Shown piece after piece: positions 60,721-64,000 of a DNA stretch of 64,000 nt. The notes beneath the pieces were generated by a model that ran no database searches, was not told the origin of the DNA, and worked only from the letters and a program-made list of their open reading frames with translations. Location: NCBI GenBank assembly GCA_947579665.1, contig OX388350.1, positions 86,695,152-86,759,151 of the forward strand, given 5' to 3'. A program made the translations under genes and the position numbers. Positions within the stretch are counted from its first letter, which is position 1; every line of letters starts with the position of its first letter. This stretch comes from Sympetrum striolatum. Taxonomy: Eukaryota; Arthropoda; Insecta; Odonata; Libellulidae.

Positions 60721-60817
60721 ATATTTTAGATCTTCCGATAAATTCCTTCGTTAGACGCGAAACGGTGCGGATATTCACCCACCGACGCCTCACAGACGCT
60801 GAGTTGGAGCACAAAAG
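60721..60817 (+). CDS. Candidate internal exon of an unidentified gene
   Basis: A G+C-richer island with acceptor-like TTTCAGCAG (60720) or ATATTTTAG (60729) and a strong donor, AAAAG/GTAAGT. The open frame from 60732 reads LPINSFVRRETVRIFTHRRL then TDAELEHK, a charged, non-repetitive peptide unlike neighbouring random frames. Entry phase 1 (either acceptor), exit phase 2. It could belong to another gene on this strand or be an extra Shaw 3' exon; I do not recognise it. Reading through the donor gives an immediate TAA. Confidence 0.35.
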
Positions 60818-63571
60818 GTAAGTGCTAATATTTTTTATCTTTCCGGGGACCGCTCTTGGCTTGAACCTGCCATGGCCATGCATAAAAATGCTCATAAATT
60901 TTTAATAAAATGCCAAAAGTGCCGCCTCTATGATAACATGCTCGATATAACAATTCACCGTAAATGTAACACCTTTGCGTTAGTGCAGTTTTTGCATAAC
61001 ATACACTACAATGCGAGTGATACTTTGGTGCACACCTGGTGAGTTCATATATTTTTATGCTATGAAGAAAAAATATATAATACATTAAAATAACGTCGAC
61101 ATGAATGGTGGTAAGCTTATCCGAATAGGGAACCTTAAACTTTTTTATTGAACCTCCTTTACGGTCACGAAGCGGATATCAATTTTGTTGTTAAAGACAA
61201 GATTAAATTATATTTTTATTACAACTGAGATACGAAATTATTTCAGCTTGTAATAACCACAATAAACGAAAAGTTTACGTATCCGCTACCTCATTATTCG
61301 ATGAAATGCAGACTGATTTACTAATTTCGCTATCTTCTTGGAAAATGAGGGAGACAAAAACTGTCTACTGTTCTACTGTTAACTAGTTAACTAGTCTACT
61401 GTTCAAAATTTTGATAAGAATGTAATGCTTCGTGACAAGAAGCTAATGCCTATGGAATATCCTGACTTTGTTTAATTGAGTGTGAGTATGATTTTTGCAT
61501 TTTGAAGTATCAATGATTTTTTAGTATTTGAAAATATACCTTTTCCCTGTGAAGCTTTTTAAGGGATGCTAATGATTAGTAGTAACTTTATCAATAATTC
61601 TCCCTCTGTTTTTTTTAGGCAATTCATGATCAATTATTTATTTTCAGGTCATAAATTTGATATTTAAATACTTTATTAATGTGTACCGGAAGCTCAAATC
61701 AGTCAATTTTGTAACTTTTTGTGTTTACGTATCCTAACCTATATTAATATACGACTTCATCATCAACCGTGAATTATAGACACAAGTTAGCATTGAATGC
61801 ACCGTGTGCAAGTCTTTTTCTATTTATATGAATCATTTGACAATAAGAGTGGAATATCGTCACCAAATAAACGTATAGGTATTTAGCGAGATTTTGGAGA
61901 GTTTCCGGAATTATAAGATTTTTTCTTTAATTAAAATCTATATTTGGGAACATAGCTATATTTTCATCACTACCTGTTTAATCTATGGTTCAAGTATTTC
62001 TCTTGCGGCTAAAGAAGTAAAATATCTTATTCATACGATTATTTTACATATTTTCAAATGTCATTATTCTGTCAGTTAGAAAATATCGGCAAATGTAAGA
62101 AGATAACAAGTGGCTACAATAACTTATCGAGAGAAGTTCTATGAGATTGCTTAATTGTAATGAGCACCAGAAAGTGATTCAAGATGGAGACTTAGTCCCC
62201 GAAAAAGGTATTTAGTGCTGTCGTCTTGTCTGCGTGTTTTATTCCTACGTTGGACGGCATCAGAGGAATCTTGCAAAAGCTAAGTCCTCGTGTTAACTTT
62301 TACAGCCTTGGAGTTTCTTTTCCTTCGTGATATTGTTCTAACAGCCGTGACTCTACTTTTGCCTCCTACTGGAAGAACTGTAGTCGGATTTTCGGTATAC
62401 ACAGACTGTATTTGGGACATTATGTCCGTTTATCCGTTAGGAAATCTATCATATAAGATTTACACATCTCGATAGCTAAGGAGGAGATCGTCAGTGTTGC
62501 AACCGATTAAGCGACAGATGTAAATAAATTACAATTGCGTAAGTTTTGCCCTGTTGTTGCAGCAACTACATTTTATTGAAAGCAGCGTAAATATGTACCT
62601 AGTAAATTTGACTAAAATCGATATTTTTCATCGAAAATCTTGCGATTTTGAATAGAAACAGCATGTTATGATTACAAAAAGGTTCTCTACATTTTATTTC
62701 TCTCTGTGAGTCTCTGTGACCTTGTACGACCATAACTTCTAATTAGATTATATAAAAGAAAAAATGAGAGACTCCAGTTTAACTTCGTGGTATTCACTTC
62801 CTTCACGACGTTTAGCATGATTTGTGTTTCTTTTGCAGTTTAGCAAATGCTTCTCTCATAAAGCGGTTCTCATAAAAGAAATGGTCTCCAACGAACCAGA
62901 TAATCGGGTTGACATTTATTATTAAGGTTATTGATATCATATAGCTGAATATATAAATATATACACATGACGGTGTTAAACGAAACGAGTAATTTCACGG
63001 AAATGAAATTTAATGATTGACGAATCCAATAATAAAGTTCCGTCTTTGAAATTCATCTTAACAAACGTTTTGGGTATTCTCAAGAAATACGGAATCCTGC
63101 CTTCGATTCCTCAAGGTTCCGAAGTTTCGTTGAAAATGGAAACAAAAAAATATATTTGCTGCTTATGGGTTAACGAGGGTCGGTGGATGCTGGAGAGAAA
63201 GCAAATGAGATCAAAGGCGAAGGGCGCGATGAGTTAGGAGAAGAAGGGTTTTCAGAGTTCCATTTGAATATTCTGGATCAAATGCCGGAAAAGAGAGTTA
63301 ATGCTCGGGAGTGGAGACAAAGGTTTTTTTTGCTTGAAGTTTTCCAAACGCATACTTCTGAATTTACCTCATTTCTCATTTTGCTAATGGAGTGCTCCAG
63401 TTTTTATAATAATGATGGATTAAATGGGGTTAAATTTTTCTTTTCCTCCATACTGCTAAGATATTACATTTTATCTCTATGCGTTTTTCCTAGACATGAC
63501 GAGTGAAGTACACTATAGTTTTCAGAAAGGAAAGAAAATTTGGTGGTGTAACACGGCTGTTAAAGAATTTA
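60818..63571. other. Non-coding A+T-rich stretch
   Basis: Nothing supportable. A short GTTAACTAGTTAAC palindrome lies near 61378; small open frames have no splice or motif support. Confidence 0.5.
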
Positions 63572-63727
63572 AGAGTTTAAAAATCTCCAATAGCCGTCTT
63601 TGATCCTCGTCTCATCCACCGGTGTTCGAAGAGAACAAGAGAGGAGTGTCATTTAAGTGCGGTCCTAACACCAGTGGAAGAGACGAGTATCGCCGACAAA
63701 GACGGCTATTGGAGATTTTTAAACTCT
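63572..63727. mobile_element. 156-bp hairpin MITE
   Basis: Perfect terminal inverted repeats of about 31 bp (AGAGTTTAAAAATCTCCAAT onward, 63572-63602), with further imperfect pairing inward (CTCGTCTC..CCACCGGTGTT against its partner). Almost the whole element can fold into one hairpin. A target duplication is not clear; TTA/TAA is possible. Superfamily not assigned. Confidence 0.75.
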
Positions 63728-64000
63728 AATGTAGTTTTCAAGTATTAAACTGATAGCTAAAACTGGAACGCAGTATAATAAGCCATACCGTTGGCCTCTA
63801 TGCTTTCGAGGGCCAGTGATTCGGGTAGTGGTTCTACCGGGCTTAGATGGGAATACTTAACAGACATACCTGAAATTGGGATTCAATAAAAATTCTTGAT
63901 TATTGACTTCAGGAGAGAGAATAAAATGTTAGCAAAATCTAGCAGCATATTTGTGCATAGGAAATAGTTACGTCACAGCGAATTGAAAAGGAAAAGCAGG
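63728..64000. other. Terminal non-coding stretch
   Basis: No feature seen. Confidence 0.5.

Overview
The window is a piece of an A+T-rich eukaryotic genome, almost certainly arthropod and most likely insect. It has spliced genes with GT/AG introns, tRNA-derived SINEs, TTAA-flanked piggyBac and TA-flanked Tc1-like elements, and a Shaw-type potassium channel whose core reads almost like the insect protein. I cannot name the species.

The only gene I can assign firmly is Shaw (Kv3-type voltage-gated K+ channel) on the + strand, at 32070-55261. Eight exons join in consistent phase. They encode S1 with a very long S1-S2 loop (32070-32495), S2 to S4 (33133-33777), the S4-S5 linker and S5 (36336-36465), pore and S6 (37124-37296), and four exons of basic, proline-rich and then acidic C-terminal tail (38331-38556, 39590-39754, 46475-46611, 54893-55261). 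The N-terminal T1 exon is not visible. If the gene has its usual structure, everything from 1 to 32069 is intron or 5' flank.

The left 24 kb is dominated by an unusual satellite. Its repeat unit is about 1.13 kb, made of about six diverged monomers of about 150-175 bp. Almost every monomer keeps one TCGAACC motif, which reads GGTTCGA on the other strand and matches the core of a Pol III B box or tRNA T arm. Each unit opens with a small perfect hairpin and closes with an A/T microsatellite holding a block of about 35 bp that occurs in either orientation. Units run left to right at 1-13865 and are inverted at 18315-23945. The arrays flank a 4.5 kb core (13866-18314) of older, rearranged duplications containing three equal 88-bp exon-like cassettes. 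This satellite is the best candidate for an undescribed system in the window.

Between satellite and channel lies a 3.57 kb decayed piggyBac element (26508-30077) with intact TTAA duplications, a broken transposase, and a nested 1 kb element. A second copy of that element sits inside the satellite at about 1694-2736. SINEs of one tRNA-derived family flank the S1 exon closely. Downstream of Shaw (55262-64000) I see no gene I can name, only one exon-like island near 60.7-60.8 kb and a hairpin MITE at 63572-63727.
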